NCBI GenBank assembly: GCA_017528345.1
Contig: JAFXOX010000046.1
Span: 1-64,000 of the forward strand
Source of the DNA: Desulfovibrio sp.
Lineage (GTDB): Bacteria > Desulfobacterota > Desulfovibrionia > Desulfovibrionales > Desulfovibrionaceae
DNA length: 64,000 bases
Reading direction: 5' to 3'
Shown: piece by piece, positions 1-7,446 of the stretch
Numbering within the stretch: the stretch's first letter is position 1
How the letters are laid out: each line of letters starts with the position of its first letter
Position numbers and translations under genes: made by a program
Notes under the pieces: model-generated
Databases searched by the model: none
The model's input: only the letters and a program-made list of their open reading frames with translations
What the model was told of the DNA's origin: nothing

Positions 1-671
1 CTGTCATTTCCAGTTTTCTTTAACCAAATAATATTATCTGTCCAATTAGTAAATGCAATAGAGCTTCTCAAAACATCATCTAAATCAGGATTTTTTACTA
101 CAATTTTATTTGTAAAAATTAACGGCAATCCATATTGCTGGGCAAATAATGTAATTTCATGCAAATCATGTAACGCTTCTTTTACTGATACATTACTTTC
201 TTCGTGTTTAATCAATCTAGAGAAACTATCAATTACAATCAAACTAATACCTTCTTGTTCAATTAATCCACGAAGCAAATTTCTTAAATCTATTATATTT
301 GAATGTAAATTATACAATCCAAAGCAATCAATAAAATGTATATGGTTTAGCATTTCTATAACGTGATTGTTCTCCATGCCATACGATATATCTCTAAGCA
401 TATTTTTGATATCTTTTATTGAATTCTCAGAATTAATAAATAAAACTGGATATCTTCCATTTCTTTTTCTTATAGTAAAATTATTAACAAAAGAATTACA
501 ATTTAAATTTACCATATCAAGCATCATTTGCAAAATAAATCTTGTTCTAAAGTCATCAGATTCACTTACTATTAAATTGTTGTTTTCATAGATTAACCCA
601 TCGATAATAGAAACACTTTCTTGCTTTTTACGAACTGCATCCCAAAGAGTAGTAGATAAAATTTCTGTCAT
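1..671 (-). CDS. RecA/Rad51-fold ATPase-like protein, C-terminus cut by window edge
   Basis: The frame runs open for 223 codons from an ATG at 671 (GAGGTG Shine-Dalgarno about 8 nt upstream) to the window edge. Residues 31-50 sit where the P-loop strand of RecA/Rad51/KaiC proteins lies, but the GxxxxGKT loop is replaced by SESDDFRTR, so no lysine of Walker A is seen. Residues 75-82 (PVLFINSE) resemble the strand after the P-loop helix. Residues 144-150 (LIVIDSF) look like Walker B, residues 183-190 (LPLIFTNKI) like the Rad51 ITNQV strand, and residues 207-220 (FTNWTDNIIWLKKT) like the closing W..h..tR..L.K segment. The fold call is inference from this motif order. The lost P-loop suggests a Rad51-paralog-like or non-hydrolysing partner. 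It is AT-rich like its neighbours and the last gene of a minus-strand series. Confidence 0.5.
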   Translation of the reverse strand, partial: MTEILSTTLWDAVRKKQESVSIIDGLIYENNNLIVSESDDFRTRFILQMMLDMVNLNCNSFVNNFTIRKRNGRYPVLFINSENSIKDIKNMLRDISYGMENNHVIEMLNHIHFIDCFGLYNLHSNIIDLRNLLRGLIEQEGISLIVIDSFSRLIKHEESNVSVKEALHDLHEITLFAQQYGLPLIFTNKIVVKNPDLDDVLRSSIAFTNWTDNIIWLKKTGND

Positions 672-725
672 AATAAACACCTCAAGTAGTGATAAGATTT
701 CTGTTAAAGACCTATCCAATTAATT

Positions 726-839
726 TTAAATTTCCATATAAATCTCCTTGTAAATTTTTTCAGTTACTCGATTCAGTATCAATTGGATTTCTTTTTTTCC
801 ATAAGGACATGTAGCTTCAAAAATCAGTAATTCCACCAT
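726..839 (-). CDS. Possible 37-aa small protein
   Basis: A short frame starts ATG-GTG at 839 and ends TAA at 726, 54 nt ahead of the RecA-like gene on the same strand. The product begins MVELLIFEATCPYGKKEI and is followed by a charged amphipathic stretch. I see no good ribosome binding site and do not recognise it. It may be a real leader or small gene, or a fragment of a decayed one. Confidence 0.2.
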   Translation of the reverse strand: MVELLIFEATCPYGKKEIQLILNRVTEKIYKEIYMEI

Positions 840-910
840 TCAACATTGTAATCATTATATTTTTATATTTTTTGTTCTTCCATAATAATCAGAATTTGGA
901 CAAATAATAA

Positions 911-936
911 GGCCAGTACCCAAATAGATACTGGCC
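911..936 (-). terminator. Hairpin terminator
   Basis: GGCCAGTA and TACTGGCC form a perfect 8-bp stem. Read on the minus strand it is followed by TTATTATTTG. It would end minus-strand transcription coming through the tandem-repeat tract, although no convincing gene lies between them. Confidence 0.55.
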
Positions 937-1451
937 TAGTTAAGCTTAAATAGATAACTATGGTTTCGAGTTTCAGACGCACTGACCGCAGCGAATTCCT
1001 TCGAGATTGCTCGAGGTTGGCCTTAAAGACCACCTGATCGAGACAGACACGGAGGAGCGTTCAAAAGTCCAAATTTGGGGCTACAGAGGCCAAAGAAATC
1101 GCTTATGTAACGACCCGACTAATGCTGATGCATAGGGAATAACACCCTGTTAGTAATATTCTATCCAGAGTATGCTTTGGTCTATTTTCATAAGCTACAT
1201 CAAATTTTGATACTGATTTTTCATCGGTAAGGAATCAAATACAACAACACTACTTGTTCCACGCTTTATCTTCAGGTAATACTTGATTGTATTTTATTTA
1301 GTTTTTTTGCTCATACCTTTATTTATTCTTTACTGAGACTAGATCCCCAAACCCACTAAAATCAAGGGTTTTCAAAAAATCACAAGGGAAATGCGATTTT
1401 TTCGGGTTGGGCTTGAAAATAATGGACCAAATGGAAATGTCTACTGCCCCT
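937..1451. other. Gene-free AT-rich stretch
   Basis: About 500 bases with no frame that has a ribosome site or a recognisable product. It contains a moderately GC-richer block near 960-1100 and otherwise AT-rich sequence. I see nothing that can be named. Confidence 0.5.
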
Positions 1452-1741
1452 GTTCGGGAAGCTGAACCCTTGCGCTCCAGATGGTTTCCCAAAGCTCATG
1501 AGATCCTTTGGTGTCGATTGTTCGGGAAACTGAACACTTGGCGCTCCAGATGGTTTCCCAAAGCCCATGAGATCCTTTGGTGGTGATTGTTCGGGAAACT
1601 GAACACTTGGCGCTCCAGATGGTTTCCCAAAGCCCATGAGATCCTTTGGTGGTGATTGTTCGGGAAACTGAACCCTTGCGCTCCAGATGGTTTCCCAAAG
1701 CCCATGAGATCCTTTGGTGTCGATTGTTCGGGAAACTGAAC
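1452..1741. repeat. Tandem repeat array, four 68-69 bp units plus a 16-bp partial unit
   Basis: Units start at 1452, 1520, 1589 and 1658, with a partial unit at 1726-1741. They differ by only a few bases, and there are no unique spacers, so this is a minisatellite and not a CRISPR array. Each unit carries GGGAAAC (GGGAAGC in the first) and GTTTCCC as an inverted pair, and opens with GTTC..GAAC. Units 2 and 3 are 69 bp and could encode a 23-residue repeat on the minus strand (MGFGKPSGAPSVQFPEQSPPKDL in parts), but units 1 and 4 lack one base and shift the frame. No start region of a real gene precedes the array. Confidence 0.9.
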
Positions 1742-1802
1742 ATACTAGCAGGTAATTATCTCAACCACAGCAGGAGTAACTTTGCCGTTAGCAAATAAAA
1801 AA

Positions 1803-1824
1803 GCCAGCACCGTATAGCACTGGC
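1803..1824 (-). terminator. Terminator of the TGT-like operon
   Basis: On the minus strand GCCAGTGC pairs with GTGCTGGC (two G-U pairs) and is followed directly by TTTTTTATTT. It lies about 50 nt after the stop codon of the TGT-like gene. Confidence 0.7.
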
Positions 1825-1876
1825 AATTTTTATAAATCTATACTACTTAACTATTCAAAAATTGACTATTTGGTTG

Positions 1877-2842
1877 CTATAAAATATCAAAAGTTATTTT
1901 ATTCTCTCTCTGAATATCATTAATTATTTTTTCAAGATGATACATATAATATGCATTTGCTAGAATTAGATTTGACGATGATTTATCAGAAACAATCTCA
2001 TCTACGCCTAACCCTAGAGATGGGAACATAAAATCTTCATATTCATAGACATACTTCTGGTTTTCTTTTAAAAGATAATAGTCACTATTTAGCTCATTCT
2101 TCTTATTGTATTCAGATACAGACAATTGTATTTCTTTATTTTCTCTTTCAGAAAAATAAATCATTTTACCAAAACTCGCCCATCTGCCATAACTAGATGC
2201 GTCACAGCTCCATGCACAAGTTTGACTCAATCTATTATAGCTAGCACAGCCTAATAAATGTGTTTTTATTCCTTTCTTATAAAATTTCTTAATAATATCA
2301 TTAGCATGTTCAAATTCTTTACTGTTAAGTATAGCTGATGAAATTGCAACAAATTTATATTTTTTATCATAAACATACTGCATTTCATTAGGGCTCGCCG
2401 AATGCATTACATAGACTGGATTCAGCCCATTGCTCTCAAGAGTTTCTTGACTATATGTATTCAGTGATTGATGATACGGTATTTTAGTGCTGCCATCTTT
2501 ATAACCAAAGCTTACATCATAATTTATATAATAATCTACAAAATCACTCACTCCTTTAACAAAATTAATATATCTATCGCATCCCAATTTGTAATCAAAA
2601 TGTATTCCTTTTTCTTCCTCAAGTTGGTGCATAACATATGTACCAGAATCTAACATCAGTGAATTATATATATCCCGATTTTTTGCTTCAATAAGTTTTC
2701 GTAATTCAGTATTGTCATTGCCAGATTCTAAATGCGCATATGGATACAATACATTTGGCTTAAATTTTTCAGTGCCTCCTGATACTTTTTTATTAATCTT
2801 GTCAATCATAGAAACTGTCAAATCAGAAATGTAAATCCTCAT
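1877..2842 (-). CDS. tRNA-guanine transglycosylase/DpdA-like protein
   Basis: A 321-residue protein starting at ATG 2842. An AGGAG lies 12 nt upstream inside the end of the preceding gene, and the start is only 4 nt after that gene's stop, so the two are translationally coupled. A longer in-frame start at 2932 would overlap the neighbour by 86 nt and is less likely. The residue pattern follows the TGT fold: DSG at 65-67 (first catalytic Asp region of TGT), YD at 108-109, H147, HLLGC at 195-199, and CDASSYGRW at 213-221 where TGT has its second Asp. The Cys-x-Cys-x2-Cys zinc site of true tRNA TGT is not seen, which is the pattern I associate with DpdA and phage TGT-like proteins that insert 7-deazaguanines into DNA. 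No deazaguanine synthesis genes are in the window. The family call is inference. Confidence 0.5.
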   Translation of the reverse strand: MRIYISDLTVSMIDKINKKVSGGTEKFKPNVLYPYAHLESGNDNTELRKLIEAKNRDIYNSLMLDSGTYVMHQLEEEKGIHFDYKLGCDRYINFVKGVSDFVDYYINYDVSFGYKDGSTKIPYHQSLNTYSQETLESNGLNPVYVMHSASPNEMQYVYDKKYKFVAISSAILNSKEFEHANDIIKKFYKKGIKTHLLGCASYNRLSQTCAWSCDASSYGRWASFGKMIYFSERENKEIQLSVSEYNKKNELNSDYYLLKENQKYVYEYEDFMFPSLGLGVDEIVSDKSSSNLILANAYYMYHLEKIINDIQRENKITFDIL

Positions 2843-2846
2843 CTTT

Positions 2847-3740
2847 TTAATTATCTCCTGAACTTTTTTCAAAATATTTAACAATTTCATTGCGTTCTTC
2901 ATCGGAATAGAATCCATAATTGTAATTACCATTATTTATTTTTTGTATCAAATCAAGCAATCTAAGTGAATCAAACGCAAGATCATATACCTTTGCTTCA
3001 TCAATTCTAGTATCTATACTAATAGATTTCAAATCTTCAGATTTTTCGATAACATACCTTTCTTTTAATTCAGATATTATTTGTTTGGTAATCCTGGAAA
3101 CCATTTTCTGTATTTGACCAATCAATGCATCTTTATTACGAATCATGCCGTCAGATTTATTATCGTTTTCCTGTGTTTTTGCATTATGATATATCCAAAA
3201 TAACTTGAATCCTGCATTGTTTCCTTTTAGCTCTTGTAGATTATTATTTTTATCGAAAAAATCTACAGTTAGACCTAATTTTGCGTATTTTATAATTTGA
3301 GTATTTGAGATTGATGTTATTTCATTTTTACAAAATAGTCTTTGAAGCATATATGATTCTAGGTTTACTGGATCATTTATATCTCCAAAATATTTTTCAA
3401 CTTCATCAAATACGAATCTATCGAGTTTATGCTTTATTTTCTTTATCCTCGTTAATGTTTTCCAGCCTAGCATTGTATATTTTTTAATATCTTTTATTTT
3501 AATTAATTGGCATGCAATCTTTTCTATATCAGCCAATTTACACACATCGCTATTGTTAAAAATATGTGATAAAATTATACTTTCATTTTCTTTATTGCCT
3601 TTTTCTCGCTTTAACATTTCTGCTATATTAATATATATCTCTGCAATTTTTTGTTCATATTCTTTTTTAGCTTCTCTCAAATTTTTTATTTGATCGTTGA
3701 TGTTATACATTATGTCTTTTCTATTGTTATTAGCTGTCAT
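2847..3740 (-). CDS. Unknown 297-aa protein, operon partner of the TGT-like gene
   Basis: Start chosen at ATG 3740 (MTANNNRKD) because TGAGGT lies 6 nt upstream. An upstream in-frame Met would run into a terminator. Residues near 10-45 are rich in Lys, Glu and Ala and look like a coiled coil. The rest is helical and basic-acidic mixed, ending SSGDN. No enzyme motif, signal peptide or membrane segment is visible. The stop codon sits 4 nt before the TGT-like start, whose ribosome site is inside this gene, so the two products are probably needed together. I do not recognise the family. Confidence 0.75.
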   Translation of the reverse strand: MTANNNRKDIMYNINDQIKNLREAKKEYEQKIAEIYINIAEMLKREKGNKENESIILSHIFNNSDVCKLADIEKIACQLIKIKDIKKYTMLGWKTLTRIKKIKHKLDRFVFDEVEKYFGDINDPVNLESYMLQRLFCKNEITSISNTQIIKYAKLGLTVDFFDKNNNLQELKGNNAGFKLFWIYHNAKTQENDNKSDGMIRNKDALIGQIQKMVSRITKQIISELKERYVIEKSEDLKSISIDTRIDEAKVYDLAFDSLRLLDLIQKINNGNYNYGFYSDEERNEIVKYFEKSSGDN

Positions 3741-3777
3741 TTTATACCTCAAAATACGTAGTAAGAAATATAATAAA

Positions 3778-3808
3778 ACAGGGGCCAAACGCCACACTCA
3801 GCCCCTGT
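3778..3808 (-). terminator. Terminator after the 399-aa gene
   Basis: ACAGGGGC pairs with GCCCCTGT. Read on the minus strand the stem is followed by TTTTATTAT. It separates the 399-aa gene from the TGT-like operon, implying that the operon has its own promoter in the short gap near 3740-3778 or depends on read-through. Confidence 0.75.
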
Positions 3809-3818
3809 GGTTTGATAG

Positions 3819-5018
3819 TTACTTTTTCGTAAGTCGACAGTACAACTCAGTCAAAGTTTCGTCCAGTGTCAATACTATCGTCTCGTCGACAGAACCAGGA
3901 GCAATACCTTGTGCAAGGTCAGTTTCAACTCGAGCATTCGCCAGTATTAGCAACTTACCCAAGGGTATTCCACCGATCACTTCAGCCGGATCCGCACCTT
4001 CACTAGCGCATGGTTTGCCACAATCATCACCGTCCAAACCAGAACCTTCACCCGGACCGTCGTCAGTGTCATCGGCTTCACCACCGCTTTGTTTCGCTTG
4101 TTCCGCAACACCTGCACCCAACTTTTCATTCAGGAGGAAAATGGCGTTCTTGCAGGCATCCTCAATGGATAACCCCTTGTCCTTCTCCTGCTGAATGACC
4201 TTCCAGATTTCCTCTGGATCCTTTGTCTTGGTGCATTGCTTAATGAGATTCTGGGCGGTCGCAAAAGTGATAGGCGAACCAGCAAGAACACTCAAGTGCT
4301 GAAGGTGAACAGGCTTGTCGAGCGCTTTAAGGTCGTCCAAGTCGAATTCCTTGTCCTCAATGGTCATTTCAGTCGTTTCATAGTATGCACGAATAGGGTC
4401 TTCGTGATCTTTTCCAAAGATTTTTACTGAATGTCTATACAAATTCAAAATGATTGTATAGGAATACCTAAGATATGCAGCAATGTTTGGTATCGATCTA
4501 TATGTGTTAGCCTCAGAGATCGACCCCTTACTGCTACCACGTCCTTTAATCTTAAGCTTAAAGTTCTTGTAATCTACCGCTTTTACAGTCTTTTTTAGAC
4601 ATTCGAGAAGCAGGGAACGCTTAATCTTCTCAAGATTAAAGCGTACTGTCGCATCAAGATAATTTTCATCATGAAGCTCATCGTACATTGTCGTAGCAGT
4701 CTTGATAACGTCATCAGTTGTCATTGACTTACTACGAAGACGAGTCGATACCTCATCTTCATAATCCTGAATCACTTTGTTGAGCTGAGTAATGGTGTCA
4801 TCATTCGAGTCATTATCAACAGACTCACACGGTGATCCATCTGGCAACTGTTCGGAGTCAGCTTTACCATCAATATTATTGATGGTAGTATCAGAAGATT
4901 CCGCTACTGTATCATCAGAGTTAGCTTCTGTGTTTTCAGTTTCAGTTGGCATTTGTGCCAATATATCTATTGGCAATACCCCAGCCGTATTATTTTGCAA
5001 TGAGCAATCTTGACTCAT
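3819..5018 (-). CDS. Unknown 399-aa acidic protein
   Basis: ATG at 5018 preceded by AAGGAG. The first 80 residues are low-complexity and very acidic (many Asp, Glu, Ser, Thr, Asn), as in disordered tails. Residues about 80-300 are predicted by eye to be mainly helical and basic-acidic. A second Gly/Asp-rich linker (GGEADDTDDGPGEGSGLDGDD) precedes a short C-terminal domain ending LTELYCRLTKK. I see no nuclease, helicase or transmembrane motif. Two domains tethered by disordered acidic linkers could mean a DNA-mimic or scaffold role, but that is only a guess. Its leader carries a long inverted repeat at 5051-5182. Base composition is closer to 45% GC than that of its AT-rich neighbours. Confidence 0.8.
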   Translation of the reverse strand: MSQDCSLQNNTAGVLPIDILAQMPTETENTEANSDDTVAESSDTTINNIDGKADSEQLPDGSPCESVDNDSNDDTITQLNKVIQDYEDEVSTRLRSKSMTTDDVIKTATTMYDELHDENYLDATVRFNLEKIKRSLLLECLKKTVKAVDYKNFKLKIKGRGSSKGSISEANTYRSIPNIAAYLRYSYTIILNLYRHSVKIFGKDHEDPIRAYYETTEMTIEDKEFDLDDLKALDKPVHLQHLSVLAGSPITFATAQNLIKQCTKTKDPEEIWKVIQQEKDKGLSIEDACKNAIFLLNEKLGAGVAEQAKQSGGEADDTDDGPGEGSGLDGDDCGKPCASEGADPAEVIGGIPLGKLLILANARVETDLAQGIAPGSVDETIVLTLDETLTELYCRLTKK

Positions 5019-5050
5019 TGTAGTGCTCCTTATGTAGAGTTTTACAAAGA

Positions 5051-5182
5051 GTCAAAGCTGTGATCAGCCAGAAGGGAAAGATCTTCTCACCAGAGCTATT
5101 CTGGGTACGCTGTTAAGAAAAATCAGGGATTATAAGAGTAATGAGAATACACCCGAAAGAGCGGACCAATCACAACTTTGAC
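5051..5182 (-). repeat. 132-nt inverted-repeat element in the leader of the 399-aa gene
   Basis: GTCAAAGCTGTGAT at 5051-5064 is matched by ATCACAACTTTGAC at 5169-5182. Read as minus-strand RNA the single mismatch becomes a G-U pair, giving a 14-bp closing stem. Inside, CCAGA-ATAGC-TCTGG forms a small hairpin. The element ends 33 nt before the start codon. It could be a structured mRNA leader or a miniature inverted-repeat transposon. Confidence 0.5.
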
Positions 5183-5982
5183 AGACCTTACTATAATCAT
5201 ACAATAAATATTTAATTCTGGATTCATAATATAATTTAATTATTTGAGTCTCCGTTGCTCGAGCCTCGGTTCTTATCCGATTTCTAAGCCCAGCAAGTTC
5301 GTCTCTTACTATTATTATAATTACAATTTAATAATATTAACAGAAATTTATTTGCCATTCTGTTGTTTGTGTAAGACTAGCAAAATCAACTTCTGTCGTT
5401 CTTAAATATAATAATAAATACTACTATTAATTATTGTCTATCAAAGTTGTTAATAGTCTGTCTTAGTTCATGGTGCCTCCTCAATATTGGTAGGATTTTT
5501 TTGGTGGGATCGGCGTTGAAGCCGAGAAGAGAAGAAAATTGGACATGGTTAAAGGTTGATAACAGAGTACTGGGGCGTTCCCCAATACCCTCCCGCAGAA
5601 ACGTGGAATTTCATGCGCTCACTATTCACTTGTCCTACAGCTCCCTTGTAAAGCTTTGAGTTCCTCAACCGTGGAACTCCGACTACTCCTTCCCTTGAGG
5701 TTGACGTTGGTGCAGGGTGTACAAGGGCCAGCCTGCAAGCCGTTTACTCCAGATTTTTGCTAAATAGGTCTTTTTTCACTGCTAGTCAAGGCTATCAACA
5801 ATATTTTTTTCTGAATTGACGGAGATGACACTGGCAATGGGCGTGGTGGCGGCATCACCAGTACCAGAATCAGCAATAGGTGGAGTAGTGAATTTTTTCA
5901 CAATCAAGAATCAGCACTGGTGAGTCGTTACAGATTCGGAAGTAGCAGGTGGAGCAACGCAAGCAGGAATGGTGAACCTGTT

Positions 5983-6069
5983 CCAATGTCACTTTTCCAG
6001 AGCAAAAAGCATCGTTCCACCAAAATTCCCAAATTTGGGCCAGACCGGGTTCCCATGACCAAACCTATA
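5983..6069. repeat. 87-bp dispersed repeat, copy 1
   Basis: Begins CCAATGTCACTTTTCC and ends GGGTTCCCATGACCAAACCT plus ATA. Copy 2 lies at 6504-6590 in the same orientation, with the last 35 bases nearly identical and about a dozen differences in the first part. Confidence 0.85.
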
Positions 6070-6212
6070 GGACAGGGCCGTTGTGGCCCATATGACTCAA
6101 AATACAAGGAATTTTTTTCGAGTCCGTGACGGCGCTACTGTGGAGGGGGTGGAGTAGGGCCAGTTTCTGTTGGGATTTACAGAGAATCACTACTTAAACT
6201 GTTAAAAAATAA

Positions 6213-6237
6213 GGGATCTACAAAATGAGTAGATCCC
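6213..6237 (-). terminator. Terminator-like hairpin
   Basis: GGGATCTAC pairs perfectly with GTAGATCCC across a 7-nt loop. The minus-strand reading is followed by TTATTTTTTAAC, so it can end minus-strand transcription from the DUF6573-like pseudogene. It may work weakly on the plus strand. Confidence 0.6.
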
Positions 6238-6503
6238 TCACCTTTTAACAATTTGGTTAACTATTACAATCAAATAAAAAAATTGTCATTGTTTACTCAT
6301 AAATTTAATCATTTACTGGAATGTAACTTTATCTATATAAAAAGCAACATTGGTTGTATTTTTTGAAATTTGGACCAATCTTCCCCTAGATGATTTATCC
6401 TATAGAGGCAATCCGAAACTCCCCAAAAATCAAAAAATAACAGGAATTATCAATGGATTTAGGAATGTTTTAGGAAGGAATCGGAGTATAAACTGTATCT
6501 GCC

Positions 6504-6590
6504 CCAATGTCACTTTTCCTGACCAAAAAGCAGCATTCCTCCAAATCTTTGAAATTTGGGCCAGACCGGGTTCCCATGACCAAACCTATA
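6504..6590. repeat. 87-bp dispersed repeat, copy 2
   Basis: Second direct copy of the element at 5983-6069, with the same length and the same ending at CCAAACCTATA. The copies are 434 bp apart. Confidence 0.85.
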
Positions 6591-6635
6591 CTCTAGCACC
6601 AAGGTCCTTGATGTAAAGCTCCACAAGCTCCTTGA

Positions 6636-6918
6636 CTATATTCTATAGGTATCCACATCAGCAGGTGCTTTCCTTATTTCCATGAGAAGCAGGAAAAGCA
6701 TATCTTTTAGCCGACCAGCCACTGACTTGACCTATTTCAGCCAATTCTGGCGACACTCCAATATATACCCATAAGCTAGACGTTATAGCTGTTGGAATCT
6801 TGAAACCATACAATCGAGCATGCTCGGCTATGACGATAAGTGTTCCATCTTCCAAAGACTGCTTACGGCTATAGGTGTGAATAATCTCCAACTGGATACC
6901 AGTTTTTGAATTCGACAT
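6636..6918 (-). pseudogene. DUF6573-like gene broken by a one-base frameshift
   Basis: ATG at 6918 with AAGGAGA upstream. The first 60 codons read SNSKTGIQLEIIHTYSR..DGTLIVIAEHARLYGFKIPTAIT, matching the DUF6573 pattern (FG.vi..YTR..a..DG.L.dv...A...Gf..P.a.T) of phage and plasmid-borne proteins. After about residue 60 the frame reads unrelated sequence. Removing one base near 6730 restores GQSVAGRLKDMLFLLL, the expected GRLwDvL ending, and a TAG at 6636-6638. The total length of 283 nt equals 94 codons plus one extra base. No slippery heptamer is present, so this looks like decay or a sequence error rather than programmed shifting. Confidence 0.6.
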
Positions 6919-7167
6919 GATATTTCTCCTTGTTGGTTAATATTATGGAGAAATATCTGTATCACCAACTAAAATCTAACTTTTCCAGTAAATACGTTCA
7001 TTGGGCCATATTTTTATTTTAAAGCCCGAAAAAATTTTTTCTGTGCCTCCCTATAGGATTTGAAAAAAAACCAGGAGAAGGGGGATTTTGGCCCATTTTT
7101 GGGGGAGTATGGAATATGAGGGGGATTATGAGTAGCTGGAGCTTTAAATATTATTATAAATTCCATA
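6919..7167. other. Intergenic AT-rich sequence
   Basis: Holds the ribosome site of the broken gene on the minus strand and homopolymer-rich sequence (runs of A, T and G near 7020-7110). Nothing else recognisable. Confidence 0.4.
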
Positions 7168-7195
7168 TAAGCGACCCTCCTATGAGGGTCGCTTA
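7168..7195 (-). terminator. Strong hairpin terminator
   Basis: TAAGCGACCCTC and GAGGGTCGCTTA form a perfect 12-bp stem with a 4-nt loop. It lies 48 nt beyond the stop of the zinc-ribbon gene on the minus strand and ends that two-gene unit. Confidence 0.75.
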
Positions 7196-7242
7196 TTAAT
7201 TTGAATACAATTAAATTTATAAATTGATATAAATAAAATATA

Positions 7243-7413
7243 TCACATTATACCACATTTATTTAATAAACCAATAATTCCAAAAATGATGATAGCCCAT
7301 AACATCATTTTTAGAAATCCGCCTGTGCTGATATCTCGTTCACAATTCCAGCATTTTTTTGCTGCTTGACGATTTTCAGCTTGACAATAAGGGCATTGCT
7401 TCATACTAGCCAT
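7243..7413 (-). CDS. 56-aa zinc-ribbon membrane microprotein
   Basis: A short gene with ATG at 7413, a strong AGGAGG 6 nt upstream and TGA at 7243. The product has CPYC at 7-10 and CWNC at 21-24, a classic double CxxC zinc ribbon. A short linker and one membrane segment at about 34-50 (LKMMLWAIIIFGIIGLL) follow. This zinc-ribbon plus anchor layout is common in small bacterial accessory proteins. It follows the 244-aa gene by 33 nt on the same strand and ends at a strong terminator, so the two form a transcription unit. Function unknown. Confidence 0.7.
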   Translation of the reverse strand: MASMKQCPYCQAENRQAAKKCWNCERDISTGGFLKMMLWAIIIFGIIGLLNKCGIM

Positions 7414-7446
7414 AAATTCCTCCTATAGAGTTAAATATTAAATATT

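Larger units (their letters stand above)
5183..6635. other. 1.45-kb gene-free tract with repeats and a GC-richer block
   Basis: No frame here has a convincing ribosome site, length and codon use together. The tract contains a GC-richer block at about 5460-5770 inside AT-rich sequence, two copies of an 87-bp repeat (5983-6069, 6504-6590) and a bidirectional terminator hairpin at 6213-6237. Sequences similar to the ends of the 5051-5182 inverted repeat recur near 5440-5462 and 5780-5800. It looks like a graveyard of small mobile or repeated pieces. Confidence 0.5.

Noticed and set aside
367..591. Plus-strand 74-codon frame
   Set aside because: Antisense to the longer RecA-like frame, which has a ribosome site and fold motifs.
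1452..1741. CRISPR array
   Set aside because: Repeats are head to tail with no unique spacers and there are no cas genes.
1380..1743. Overlapping minus-strand frames made of the tandem repeat
   Set aside because: Units of 68 and 69 bp shift the frame between copies, no ribosome site precedes them, and all three frames show the same repeat-like opening.
5460..5770. Group II intron fragment
   Set aside because: The GC-rich block has some intron-like look on the minus strand, but no domain V or reverse transcriptase can be read.
5447..6616. Three short plus-strand frames (5447-5659, 5920-6129, 6350-6616)
   Set aside because: No ribosome sites, and two of them overlap the 87-bp repeat copies.
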